Shown: piece after piece, positions 7,031 through 16,256 of the stretch | Layout of the letters: the number at the start of each line of letters is the position of its first letter | Position numbering within the stretch: position 1 is the first letter of the stretch | Position numbers and translations under genes: made by a program | Assembly: GCA_030065095.1 (NCBI GenBank) | Contig: JASJDP010000006.1 | Span: 80,777 to 144,776 of the forward strand | From: Rhodobacter sp. | Lineage (GTDB): Bacteria; Pseudomonadota; Alphaproteobacteria; Rhodobacterales; Rhodobacteraceae | Reading direction: 5' to 3' | Length of the DNA stretch: 64,000 nucleotides | Notes under the pieces: generated by a model | What the model saw: the letters and a program-made list of their open reading frames with translations, nothing else | Told to the model about the DNA's origin: nothing | The model's database searches: none

Positions 7031-9469
7031 TCACATGCGCACGCGCTCGGATTTCGGATCGTACATCGGACGCAAACTCGCCGCCGCCGCAACCCGGGCT
7101 CCGGCCACTTCGATTTCAAAGGTCGAGGCCAAGAGCTGCTCTGAGGATTCGCTGCCGCAGGGGACATAGCCCATCCCGATCGCCCCGCCCAGGGCGTGGC
7201 CGTAGGCCCCGGACGAAAGGTGCCCCACCACCTCGCCGTCGCGGATAATGGCTTCGTTGTGATATAGCAGCGGCTCGGGGTCCGTCAGCCGAAACTGCAG
7301 CATCCGCCGCCGCAGCCCTTCGTCCTTCCGGCGCAGCACGGCGTCCCGTCCGATGAAGTCCGGTTTCGCGGTCTTGACCGCAAATCCAAGGCCCGCCTCC
7401 AGCACGTGGTCCTCGCAGGTGATGTCGTGGCCGAAATGCCGGAACGCCTTTTCAATCCGGCAGCTGTCCATCATGTGCAGCCCGCAAAGCCGCGCGCCAA
7501 GCCCTTGCGCCTCTTCCCAGAGAACCTCGAAGACATGCCCGGCCATGTCGGCGGACACATAGAGTTCCCATCCAAGCTCGCCCACATAGGATACCCGGTG
7601 CGCGCGCGCCTGTCCCAGACCGATCTCGATTTCCTGCGCGGTGCCGAACGGGTTCACATCGTTCGAGAAATCGCCGGGCGACACGGCCTGAAGCAAATGC
7701 CGTGCCTTCGGGCCCATCACTGCCAGGACGCCTTCGGCGGCCGTCACGTCGGTGATCACCGCCGAGGCATTGCCCAAATGCCGCCGGAGCCAGGTCTCGT
7801 CCGCCAGCCGCGTCGCCGCTGGCGTCACCACCAGATAGGCGGTCTCCGACAGCCGCGTTACCGTGACATCCGCTTCGATCCCGCCTTGCGCGTTCAGGAA
7901 TTGCGTATAGACGATGCGGCCCGCCGGCACCGACATGTCATTGCCGCAGACGCGGTTCAGGAACGCCTCGGAATCGGGTCCTTCGACCCGCAGCTTGCCA
8001 AAACTCGACATGTCGTAGAGGCCAACATTCTCGCGCACGGCCATGTGCTCGCGGGCAGCGTTTTCAAACCAGTTCTGACGTTTCCAGGAATAGTCGTACG
8101 TCCGCTCCTGCCCCGGATCGGCAAACCAGTTCGCCCGCTCCCATCCGGCGGTCTCTCCGAAGACGGCGCCCTGGGCCTCGAGATATGTGTGAAACGGCGT
8201 CCGCCGCACGCCCCTCGCCGTCGCCTTCTGGCGGAACGGGAAGTGATCGGCGTAAAGCAGGCCGAGAGTCTCGGTCGACCGCTCGACCAGATACCGCTTG
8301 TTGCCCTGAAACGGCTGCATCCGGCTGATATCCACATCGCCCAGATCGAACGGTTTCTCGCCGGTGTCCATCCAGGATGCCAGCGCCATTCCCGCGCCAC
8401 CGGCGGACTGAATTCCAACCGAGTTGAACCCTGCGGCGACCCAGACGTTTTCCATCTCGGGGCACAGCCCGAGGTGATAGGCATCGTCGGGCGTAAAGCT
8501 CTCCGGCCCGTTGAAAAAGGTGTGGATCCCCGCCTCTGCCAGCATCGGCATCCGGTTCACCGCCGCTTCCAGGATCGGTTCGAAATGGTCGAAATCCTCG
8601 GGCAACTGGTCGAACTCGAAGCTTTCCGGGATCGGCCCCCAGGGTTTTGACACCGGCTCGAAGGCGCCGAGCATGATTTTCCCGGCATCCTCCTTGTAAT
8701 AGGCGCACTCGTCCGGCACGCGAAGCACCGGCAGTTGCGTCAGACCGGCAATCGGTTCGCTGACGATGTAGAAATGCTCGCAGGCCTGCAGCGGTACGTT
8801 CGTGCCCAGCATCCGGCCCAGCTCGTGCCCCCACATCCCACCGCAATTGACCACATGTTCGCAGGCGATCGTGCCGCTGTCGCCCGCTTCGTTGGACCAC
8901 GCCACCCCCGTGATCCGCCGCCCGTCGCGGACCACGCCGGTGGCTTTCGTCCGTTCGAATATCTTGCCGCCCCGCTGCCGCGCGCCCTTTGCAAGCGCCA
9001 GCGCGATATTCGCCGGGTCGCCCTGGCCGTCCTTCGCCAGAAAGACTCCAGCCGCCACGCCGTCGACGTTCAGATGCGGATAGCGCGCCTTGACCTCGTT
9101 CGGCCCGATCTCTTCGATCTCGACCCCGAAGGCGCGCGCCATCGAGGCGGACCGGAACAGCTCTTCCTTGCGCTCCTCGGTCAGCGCAACCGTGATCGAG
9201 CCGACCCGCTTGAACCCTGTTGCAACGCCGGTCTCTTCCTCCAGCGCGCCATAGAGTTCTTGGCTGTATTTCGCCAGCTTGGTCATGTTGGCTGTCGCCC
9301 GAAGCTGGGCGATCAGCCCCGCCGCATGCCAGGTCGTGCCGCTTGTCAGTTGCTTGCGTTCCAACAGCACGACGTCGGTCCAGCCCTGCCTGGTCAGATG
9401 ATAGGCCACCGAACAGCCGACCACGCCGCCGCCGATGATCACCGCCCGGGCCCGCGCCGGAACGCTCAT
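7031..9469 (-). CDS. dimethylglycine/sarcosine dehydrogenase-like FAD-GcvT protein (copy 1)
   Basis: An 812-residue enzyme built like mitochondrial DMGDH/SARDH: an N-terminal FAD domain (IIGGGVVGCSVAYHL, residues about 10-25), then an aminomethyltransferase (GcvT) N-domain from about residue 430 and a GcvT C-terminal barrel. The motif TTWHAAG near residue 45 contains the His that carries FAD covalently in this family. The expected reaction is oxidative N-demethylation with transfer of the one-carbon unit to tetrahydrofolate. The start overlaps the stop of the PPOX-like gene by four bases (ATGA). It is the last gene of a five-gene minus-strand operon. Confidence 0.85.
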   Translation of the reverse strand: MSVPARARAVIIGGGVVGCSVAYHLTRQGWTDVVLLERKQLTSGTTWHAAGLIAQLRATANMTKLAKYSQELYGALEEETGVATGFKRVGSITVALTEERKEELFRSASMARAFGVEIEEIGPNEVKARYPHLNVDGVAAGVFLAKDGQGDPANIALALAKGARQRGGKIFERTKATGVVRDGRRITGVAWSNEAGDSGTIACEHVVNCGGMWGHELGRMLGTNVPLQACEHFYIVSEPIAGLTQLPVLRVPDECAYYKEDAGKIMLGAFEPVSKPWGPIPESFEFDQLPEDFDHFEPILEAAVNRMPMLAEAGIHTFFNGPESFTPDDAYHLGLCPEMENVWVAAGFNSVGIQSAGGAGMALASWMDTGEKPFDLGDVDISRMQPFQGNKRYLVERSTETLGLLYADHFPFRQKATARGVRRTPFHTYLEAQGAVFGETAGWERANWFADPGQERTYDYSWKRQNWFENAAREHMAVRENVGLYDMSSFGKLRVEGPDSEAFLNRVCGNDMSVPAGRIVYTQFLNAQGGIEADVTVTRLSETAYLVVTPAATRLADETWLRRHLGNASAVITDVTAAEGVLAVMGPKARHLLQAVSPGDFSNDVNPFGTAQEIEIGLGQARAHRVSYVGELGWELYVSADMAGHVFEVLWEEAQGLGARLCGLHMMDSCRIEKAFRHFGHDITCEDHVLEAGLGFAVKTAKPDFIGRDAVLRRKDEGLRRRMLQFRLTDPEPLLYHNEAIIRDGEVVGHLSSGAYGHALGGAIGMGYVPCGSESSEQLLASTFEIEVAGARVAAAASLRPMYDPKSERVRM

Positions 9470-9924
9470 GGATACATCTCCGAAAACTTCTTCTTGTACT
9501 GCGCGATCATCGCCTCCTCGGTCGCCCCGTCGTCATAGGGCGGTGTCGTCAGCGGTTTCGCCTCGTCCACCGGCACCCTGACGATCATGTTGATCCGCGT
9601 TGTGAGGTCGCCCCAAAGTTCCTCGAACCGCGGAAGCAGCGCGTCGAACTCGGCCGTGCCCCGCCGCAGAAATGTCGCCTGCCCGCGGATGCGAACGCCT
9701 TTGCGCAGGAACTGATCGACGAAATTCACCTCGAGCTCGGGGGTCACCGTCAGATTGGCGATGGTCTGGGGCGAACGGATTTCGCCGAAGGCGATGGTCT
9801 CGTCATCCAACACGATAAAGGTGCCCTTGGGCGAGACGCTGGGCCGTCCGCCGGGCGTGACGGTTGCGACAAACCCCAGCCGCCACATCTCGATCGTCCG
9901 AATTGCAGATTTCGGCAGCCTCAT
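9466..9924 (-). CDS. pyridoxamine 5'-phosphate oxidase-like flavoprotein
   Basis: A 152-residue protein with the split-barrel flavin fold of the PPOX family, visible as GFVATVTPGGRPSVSPKGTF followed by the strand pattern IAFGEIRSPQTIANL. It is much shorter than PdxH and lacks its C-terminal part, so it is not expected to make PLP. The start overlaps the stop of the methyltransferase gene (ATGA) and its own stop overlaps the next start, so it is translationally coupled within the demethylation operon. The role is unknown; FMN or F420-type redox chemistry or flavin handling is possible. Confidence 0.78.
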   Translation of the reverse strand: MRLPKSAIRTIEMWRLGFVATVTPGGRPSVSPKGTFIVLDDETIAFGEIRSPQTIANLTVTPELEVNFVDQFLRKGVRIRGQATFLRRGTAEFDALLPRFEELWGDLTTRINMIVRVPVDEAKPLTTPPYDDGATEEAMIAQYKKKFSEMYP

Positions 9925-10793
9925 GTGAACCTCCGCTTGAGTTCCGCGATATGCGCGGGCCCGACCTCGCAGCAACCGCCGATGATCTCCGCCCCCATCT
10001 CCGCCCACTGCTCGGCAAAATCGGCATAGAGGGCGGGCGTGAAATCCTGGCGGGACGTCAGCAGATCCACCGACGTCGTCCCCTTGGCAAAGGCACCGGA
10101 GATGCCGGTAAAACCGTTTGCATAGGCGCCCAGCGGAATGCCGTGGGGCGCAAGAAGCGGCAAGGCCTGGCTGACTGCCTCCGGGGTCGAGCAATTAACC
10201 AGCAAAGCCTCGGGGGCGAGCGCATCGACAACCGGCAGGATATCGGTGACCGGCTCGCCCGAGCGGAAATTGGTTCCGTCCTCGTCGCTCACCGAAATTG
10301 CCAGCCACACCGGCTTGCCCCCGGTCTTCGCCCCCATCACGGCACCCTGTGCCTGGTCGACGCCGGACATGGTCTCGCACAGGAAAAGGTCGACAAGCGG
10401 GGCCTGGATGGCGACGATTTCGGCGTAGATCCCGGCCGCCTCGTCCGGCGGCGGCGCCATATCCGCCCGGTAGGACCATCCAATCGGCCCCAGCGAGCCC
10501 GCAACCCGCCCGCCGCCATGGGCGTCGCGGGCCTCGTTGGCCAGATTGCAGCCGGTTTCGTGCAATTCCCGGAACCGGTGGTCCAAACCGTGCTTCTGCA
10601 AGCGGTCATGCAGGATAGCGTATGTGTTGGCGGTCGCCACATCTGCCCCGGCGGCGAAAAAGTCGTCGTGGACCGCGCGCACAAGATGCGGGTAGTCGAT
10701 CATCACCCGCGTCGACCAAAGCGGCGTCGGCGGATCACTGGACCGCTTGATCAGTTCCTGTCCCATGCCGCCGTCAAGGATCGTGATGCTCAT
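9921..10793 (-). CDS. homocysteine S-methyltransferase family protein (betaine-homocysteine type)
   Basis: A 290-residue TIM barrel with an N-terminal LDGGMGQELIKR motif and the three zinc-binding cysteines of the family: C201 (LVNCS) and C274/C275 (GGCCEVGP). Relatives move a methyl group from betaine, S-methylmethionine or other donors to homocysteine. Between two DMGDH-like genes the simplest reading is a betaine or similar donor giving methionine plus a dimethylated amine that the neighbours demethylate. The donor is not provable from sequence; S-methylmethionine or selenohomocysteine activity remains possible. Confidence 0.82.
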   Translation of the reverse strand: MSITILDGGMGQELIKRSSDPPTPLWSTRVMIDYPHLVRAVHDDFFAAGADVATANTYAILHDRLQKHGLDHRFRELHETGCNLANEARDAHGGGRVAGSLGPIGWSYRADMAPPPDEAAGIYAEIVAIQAPLVDLFLCETMSGVDQAQGAVMGAKTGGKPVWLAISVSDEDGTNFRSGEPVTDILPVVDALAPEALLVNCSTPEAVSQALPLLAPHGIPLGAYANGFTGISGAFAKGTTSVDLLTSRQDFTPALYADFAEQWAEMGAEIIGGCCEVGPAHIAELKRRFT

Positions 10794-10910
10794 TGCGCGG
10801 CACCCCGTGTCGCAGATGGGAAAGGCGCAGACGGGGTCGCGCCCCGTCGTAGATGCGTTGGCGCAACAGGGGCGGCCGCGGCCTGCCCTGCGAATTGAAC
10901 CATCAGCATA

Positions 10911-13361
10911 TCAGGCCCGTATCCGTTCATTCATAGGATCCCAAAGCGGCCGATCCGCCTGCACGGTTGCACCGTAGCGCTCGCCAAAGATCTCGACCTC
11001 CAATCCGGTCCCCTCGACGGCAAGATCGCTGCGCACCATCGCCAGGGCCACGCATTTGTTCACGCGATAGCCCCAGCCGCCCGATGTCACCTCGCCCACG
11101 ACGGTGCCGTTCTGCCAGACCGTCGACATATAGGGCGGGTCCTGGTCGCCGGCCTCGACAACCAGCGTCGCAAAGCGTTTTTTCACGCCCTGCTGCTGTT
11201 CGTTCAAAAGCGCTGCCTTTCCCGGGAAGTCGGGTTTGTCGAAGCGGATAAAGCGGTCAAGCCCGCCTTCCAGCAGCGAATAGTCGGTCGACAGATCGCC
11301 CTTCCACGCGCGATATCCCTTTTCCAGCCGCAGCCGGTCCAGCGCCCACATGCCGAAGGGCGTCACGCCCTGTTCCTTCAAGGCGTCCCAGATCGCGGGC
11401 GCGGACTTGGGGTCGCAATGGATTTCCCAGCCAAGCTCACCCGCGAAGGACACTCTCAGCAAGGCGCAGGGCGCACCGGCAACGGTGCCCTCCATGTTCG
11501 AGGTCAGCCAGCCTTTCGACAGGTCATGCCCGTTGCTCAACGTCTCCAGGATCGCGCGCGCCTTCGGTCCGGTGACCAGTAAACATTCCGCATCCTCGGT
11601 GTGATCCGAAATCTCGATGCCCTCGGGCGCCTGCCGCCACAGATACTCGGCGTCGTGCCATTGCGCAGCGGCCGCGGTGATCAGCCCGACCTCGGTGTCC
11701 GAATGCACCATGCAGGACATTTCGGTCACGATGCGGCCGCGGTCATCGGCGAAATAGATCAAGCCGACGCGTCCGGGCGATGGCAGACGGCTGGCGGTCA
11801 GACCATCGATCCAGTTCTTGGCGCCCGGGCCCTCGATCTTGATCCGGGTGAATCCGGTGATCGGCAGCACGCCGCAGCCGTCGCGCACCGCTTCGCATTC
11901 CTCCTTGATCCGTGCCTCCCACGGGCCGTTCCGGTCCCAGGTCTGCGTCGCCTCTTCGCTGACGTCATCACCGGGCTTGGCAAAGTAGTTTGCCCGTTCC
12001 CAGCCGTTATAGGGTCCAAAGACAGCACCCGCTTCGACCAGTCGGGAATGCAGCGAAGACTGTTTCTTGTTGCGTCCGGCGGGCCAGGCGTGATGCGGGA
12101 AATGCATCGCGTATTCGTGGCCGTAGACTTCCATGCCCTTGGCGACACAGTAGTCGCCATCGGCGTAGTTGGTGTATCGCCGCGGATCGAGTGACCAGCA
12201 ATCCCATTCGGTCTGCCCCTCGGTGACCCATTCGGCCAGAATCTTGCCCGCACCGCCGCCCTGGGCGATGCCGAAAGTGAAAACGCAGGCCTCAAATGCG
12301 TTGGGCACCCCGGGCATGGGCCCGATCAGCGGGTTGCCGTCCGGTGCATAGGGGATCGGTCCGTTGATGACCTTGCTGACGCCTGCGGTGCCCAACAGAG
12401 GGACCCGTGCCATGGCGTCCTCGATATACCATTCCAGCCGCTCCAGATCGTCAGGATAAAGCTGAAAGCTGAAATCCTCGGGCATCGGGTCGTCCGGCGA
12501 CACCCAATGCGCCTTGCAGTTGCGCTCGTAGGGTCCTAGGTTCAGCCCGTATTTCTCCTGCCGCAGGTAGTAAGAGATGTCGACATCCCGAAGCAGCGGC
12601 AGCTTGTGATTGCCGGTCTCTTTGCACCAGGCTTCGATCTCGGGGATCTCGTCGCTGAGCAGGTACTGGTGGCTCATCACCATCATCGGAACGGTGCGCC
12701 CGCCATAGGGCTTGAACCATTCGCCGACGCGCTGTGCGTAGTAGCCGGCGGCGTTCACCACATATTCACAGCGGATCTCGCCCTTCTCGGTCTCGACGAT
12801 CCATTCGCCGTTCTCGCGGCGCACGCCGGTGGCCGGGGTAAAGCGTAGGATCCTTGCGCCCATGTCGCGGGCACCCTTGGCCAGCGCCTGGGTCAGCTGG
12901 GCCGGGTCGATATCGCCGTCGGCGGGATCGTATAGAGCCCCTTTCAGATCATGGGTCTCGATGAAGGGATACTTTGCCTTGATGTCACCGATATCCATCA
13001 TCTCCAGCGCCATGCCCTGATAGCGGCCCATCCCGCAGGCGCGCTGGAATTCCAGCATCCGCTCGCGCGAATGCGCCAGCCGGATCGAGCCGGTGACATG
13101 GTAGTTCATCGGATAATCCACCGCTTCGCCGAGCCCGCGGTAAAGCTCGGTCGAATAGCGCTGCATGTTCATGACCGCCCAACCGGTGGAAAAGGTTGGC
13201 ACGTTACCCGCCGCATGCCAGGTCGATCCTGCGGTCAGCTCGTTCTTCTCCAGCAGAACGCAATCGGTCCAGCCCGCCAGGGCCAGGTGATACAGGCACG
13301 AAGCACCCACGGCCCCGCCGCCGATGATGACCACGCGTGCCGTGGTAGGAAAATCGGACAT
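10911..13361 (-). CDS. dimethylglycine/sarcosine dehydrogenase-like FAD-GcvT protein (copy 2)
   Basis: An 816-residue paralogue of the protein at 7031-9469 with the same order: FAD domain (VVIIGGGAVGASCLYHL at about residues 9-25), covalent-FAD His in STWHAAGN, GcvT domain and GcvT C-terminal barrel. Sequence differences are spread over the whole length, so it is an old duplication rather than a recent copy. It starts 13 bases after the XRE-cupin gene and is followed by a 117-base gap before the methyltransferase. The two paralogues probably act on successive methylated amines, for example dimethylglycine then sarcosine (inference). Confidence 0.85.
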   Translation of the reverse strand: MSDFPTTARVVIIGGGAVGASCLYHLALAGWTDCVLLEKNELTAGSTWHAAGNVPTFSTGWAVMNMQRYSTELYRGLGEAVDYPMNYHVTGSIRLAHSRERMLEFQRACGMGRYQGMALEMMDIGDIKAKYPFIETHDLKGALYDPADGDIDPAQLTQALAKGARDMGARILRFTPATGVRRENGEWIVETEKGEIRCEYVVNAAGYYAQRVGEWFKPYGGRTVPMMVMSHQYLLSDEIPEIEAWCKETGNHKLPLLRDVDISYYLRQEKYGLNLGPYERNCKAHWVSPDDPMPEDFSFQLYPDDLERLEWYIEDAMARVPLLGTAGVSKVINGPIPYAPDGNPLIGPMPGVPNAFEACVFTFGIAQGGGAGKILAEWVTEGQTEWDCWSLDPRRYTNYADGDYCVAKGMEVYGHEYAMHFPHHAWPAGRNKKQSSLHSRLVEAGAVFGPYNGWERANYFAKPGDDVSEEATQTWDRNGPWEARIKEECEAVRDGCGVLPITGFTRIKIEGPGAKNWIDGLTASRLPSPGRVGLIYFADDRGRIVTEMSCMVHSDTEVGLITAAAAQWHDAEYLWRQAPEGIEISDHTEDAECLLVTGPKARAILETLSNGHDLSKGWLTSNMEGTVAGAPCALLRVSFAGELGWEIHCDPKSAPAIWDALKEQGVTPFGMWALDRLRLEKGYRAWKGDLSTDYSLLEGGLDRFIRFDKPDFPGKAALLNEQQQGVKKRFATLVVEAGDQDPPYMSTVWQNGTVVGEVTSGGWGYRVNKCVALAMVRSDLAVEGTGLEVEIFGERYGATVQADRPLWDPMNERIRA

Positions 13362-13374
13362 GGGTCTGCCTCCC

Positions 13375-13929
13375 TTAATAGACCGGTGGGGAAATCACCC
13401 AAACCGCCATGGCGGGGGTGTCGTAAGGATTGGCCCAGCGCAGCGTCTCGCCGCGCACGCGGAAACTATCGCCCGCCGAGACCGTGAATTCGTCGCCGCC
13501 CAGCCAGAGATCGAGTTGCCCGGCAACCATGACCGCCAGTTCAGCCGTCGGGCGGGTGACCGGCTCGGTGCGCTCTGCACCGGGCATAAAGGTCGAATGG
13601 ATCACCTCGAATGCATCCGTCAGATCGGGCGACAGCAGTTCCTCGATCAACCCTTCCTCACGTTCCCCGATCGCCCGTCGCGCGCCCTGTCGGACGATCC
13701 GCCCCGCCTCTGCGCCCGGGGCGTCCTGCGCCGCGAAGAGCGATACCGGCACATCCAGCGTCTCGGCGAAGGCCGTCAGATCGCGGGCATCCGGCGTCGA
13801 AAGATCGCGTTCCACCTGACTGACCCAGCCCACGGATTTGCCCAGGCTTCCCGCAACGGCCTCCAGCGTCAGCCCCCGCGCCTTGCGCAGGCTCCGCAGA
13901 TCAGCCCCCAAAAGCCCTTGCCGGCTCAT
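13375..13929 (-). CDS. XRE-family regulator with C-terminal cupin domain
   Basis: A 184-residue regulator. An N-terminal helix-turn-helix (LRSLRKARGLTLEAVAGSLG and SVGWVSQVERD, residues about 8-45) is followed by a small cupin at about 105-180. This is the architecture of regulators of amine, betaine and polyamine catabolism, where the cupin binds the effector. The ATG at 13929 matches the usual family length; an upstream start would cover the repeats described separately. It is the first gene of the demethylation operon and probably controls it and itself through those repeats. Confidence 0.85.
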   Translation of the reverse strand: MSRQGLLGADLRSLRKARGLTLEAVAGSLGKSVGWVSQVERDLSTPDARDLTAFAETLDVPVSLFAAQDAPGAEAGRIVRQGARRAIGEREEGLIEELLSPDLTDAFEVIHSTFMPGAERTEPVTRPTAELAVMVAGQLDLWLGGDEFTVSAGDSFRVRGETLRWANPYDTPAMAVWVISPPVY

Positions 13930-13943
13930 CCGACTCACCCTCC

Positions 13944-14003
13944 GTGAAAAACACTCGCAGAATTTCATGGCAGGGCATGTGAAAAAGTCAAAGGAATTTT
14001 CAC
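13944..14003. promoter_or_regulatory. duplicated inverted repeat upstream of the XRE-cupin operon
   Basis: Two related inverted repeats stand 35 bases apart: GTGAAAA (13944-13950) with TTTCA (13963-13967), and GTGAAAA (13979-13985) with TTTTCAC (13997-14003). They sit 15-74 bases before the regulator start, the right place for operators of the XRE-cupin protein. Spacing between copies is near whole helical turns, which would suit cooperative dimers. The regulator-site link is inference from position. Confidence 0.5.
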
Positions 14004-14058
14004 GCGACAGGTAGCAAAATCCACATTTCGGCGGTAACGGCAGGCGCGCCGTCATCTG

Positions 14059-16098
14059 CTAACGTGCGCCGAGGACCTCAAGCATCGGGCCAAGATGCTG
14101 TTCGAAACGCCGCCAGTTCAAAGAGCTTCCCCGGTACATCTTTCGTCGCACTTGCTGCGAGGACGCCGTCGAAACCCTGCGGCCGGTCTCGTGGAAGGAC
14201 AGGCAGCCCGGTTCCCAGCCCAATCCGGCGAAGTCCAGCATCCGGCGGGTTTCAGCCTCCTGATCCTCGGTCAGGGCTTCATAGTCGACATGGCAGATCG
14301 CACCCGGAAAGATCCGCTCCCAGTGGTCCATCAGATCAGAATAGAGCCGCCAGAACCCTGCAACTTCCGCCAGGTCATAGCCGTATCGATTGCCGTCGCC
14401 GCCGAAGAGCTGTGTGTAGATGGACCAGCACACCGCGCGCGGATCGCGGCGAATGTGAAAGATCCGGGCATCGGGCAGCGCGGCGCAGATATGTCCGATC
14501 CAGCGAAAATTCAACGGCATCTTGTCGGTGACAAAGGGGTCAGAGACACCGAGGTCGACGAGGTCGGATCGATAGCGGCGACCAATGTCGGCGTACGCGC
14601 CCGGCTGCCCCGTTGACACCGAATTGACGGCTGCCTGCAGACTGTTCAGTTCTCCGGCGCCGAAAACCCGGGAATGGCTGGCGAGGATCTGTTCCACCAG
14701 CGTCGTGCCTGAACGCGGCATGCCCAGAATGAAGATCGGCACCGGCGCGCCACCGGCAGTCGCCACACCCTCCGGCGGCACCCCGTCGGCGAATTCCGCC
14801 TTCAGACGCTGGAACAACCGCCGATCATCGTCGAGGTCGTAGTCAAACTGTGACCGGCGCAGTGCGTTTGCGGTCTGGTATTGTGCAAATGCTTCGCTCG
14901 TCCGATCCAGATCGTCATAGATCTTGGCCAATGCGAAGGTCGCGGCAACGCGCTTGCCTTGCGGCAGCCGGCCGGATGCAACCGCCTGTTCCAGAGCCGG
15001 AATCCTGGGATCGTCCGCCGCGGTCTGGCCCATTCGGCTCAGCCCCAGATGGGCGATCGCATTGTCGGGCTGGGCGGCCAGCGCCTTGCGAAAGCACGCC
15101 TCGGCGTCATCGCGCCGTCCAAGGTCGCTCAACAGGTTGCCGAGATTTGCCTGCGCCTCGGCGCTGTCTGGCGCCAGTGAAACCGCGCGCTCGGTCGCGG
15201 CTGTGGCCGCGGCATGATCGCCCAGAACATACAGCGCCTGACCCAGGTTGGTCAGCGCAGTGGTGTTCTCGGGCTGGCGCTCCAGCGCCAGTTGGAGAGT
15301 CTCAACCGCCTGGCGGTACCTGCCCCGGTCGATCAGCAAAGCGCCGAGATTGGTCAGGGCCGGGCCGTAATCCGGGCGACGCGAAAGCGCCGTGCGATAG
15401 TGTTTCTCTGCCTCATCGGCACGGTTGCCTTCGGCAAGAACCCGCGCCAGCGTGGTCAGCACTTCGGGATCGTCCGGAGCCAGGCCAAGTGCCGTACGGC
15501 AGGCAGTTTCGGCCTCGTCTCGCTGCCCCAGATCGAGAAGAACCGCGCCGAGATTGCTGTGGATGCCAGCGTTTCCATGCGCGGACTGCGCGGCCTTTCG
15601 CAACGCTTCCAGTGCTTCGGTGTTCCGACCCATGCCGCGCAGCGCAACCCCGAGCCCGTTCAACAAGACAGGGTGATCGGGCACGACCGCCAGCGCCTGG
15701 CGCAGCGCCTCTTGCGCCTCGGCGAACTGTCCCAACGCAATCCTTGCGCTGCCGAGATTTCCCAGCGCCTGCGCGTGGCGCGGATTGATGGCAACCGCCC
15801 GCTCGCAAGCATCGGCCGCCTCACTGTAACGTCTGAGCGTGTGGAGCGTCGCGCCCAAATTGCTATGGGCTTCGGCATAATCCGGCTTCAACTCGATTGA
15901 ATTCCGATAGGCCGCCAGTGCAGCGTCCGTCTTCCCGAGGCCGGCCTCGGCGGCACCGACAAGGTTGTAGAGCTGGTGCGATCGCGGATACGTGCCGAGC
16001 TGCGCCCGGGCCCGGTCCAAAAGCTCTTGGTAGTGGCCCTGCGTATAAAGCGTCACCAAAACCTGCAAGACGTCCGGGGCAAGTGTCTGTTGTGACAT
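14059..16098 (-). CDS. tetratricopeptide-repeat sulfotransferase
   Basis: A 679-residue protein. About ten TPR repeats fill residues 10-360 (recurring patterns such as NLGATLHTLRRYSEAADACERA), followed by a sulfotransferase domain. The 5'-phosphosulfate loop of PAPS enzymes is visible as FILGMPRSGTTLVEQILASH near residue 455, and the 3'-phosphate loop region lies around IFHIRRDPRAV. No signal peptide is evident. Bacterial proteins of this layout are thought to sulfate carbohydrates, lipids or peptides; the acceptor here is unknown. It lies 130 bases upstream of the XRE-cupin gene on the same strand but is not obviously part of that pathway. Confidence 0.85.
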   Translation of the reverse strand: MSQQTLAPDVLQVLVTLYTQGHYQELLDRARAQLGTYPRSHQLYNLVGAAEAGLGKTDAALAAYRNSIELKPDYAEAHSNLGATLHTLRRYSEAADACERAVAINPRHAQALGNLGSARIALGQFAEAQEALRQALAVVPDHPVLLNGLGVALRGMGRNTEALEALRKAAQSAHGNAGIHSNLGAVLLDLGQRDEAETACRTALGLAPDDPEVLTTLARVLAEGNRADEAEKHYRTALSRRPDYGPALTNLGALLIDRGRYRQAVETLQLALERQPENTTALTNLGQALYVLGDHAAATAATERAVSLAPDSAEAQANLGNLLSDLGRRDDAEACFRKALAAQPDNAIAHLGLSRMGQTAADDPRIPALEQAVASGRLPQGKRVAATFALAKIYDDLDRTSEAFAQYQTANALRRSQFDYDLDDDRRLFQRLKAEFADGVPPEGVATAGGAPVPIFILGMPRSGTTLVEQILASHSRVFGAGELNSLQAAVNSVSTGQPGAYADIGRRYRSDLVDLGVSDPFVTDKMPLNFRWIGHICAALPDARIFHIRRDPRAVCWSIYTQLFGGDGNRYGYDLAEVAGFWRLYSDLMDHWERIFPGAICHVDYEALTEDQEAETRRMLDFAGLGWEPGCLSFHETGRRVSTASSQQVRRKMYRGSSLNWRRFEQHLGPMLEVLGAR

Positions 16099-16256
16099 CG
16101 TCTGAGCCTCGCCGGTATGCGGGCGGCTACCTCGTCGTTTCTGTGCCTGTCATCGCGCGATCGCCCGGCGAATGCAATTGCAGCCGGCACCCTCGCCGAC
16201 GACAGAGGTCGATGCCGCGAGGGGCGGCGTGCGGCATGCGCCGGGCAGACCGGCCT

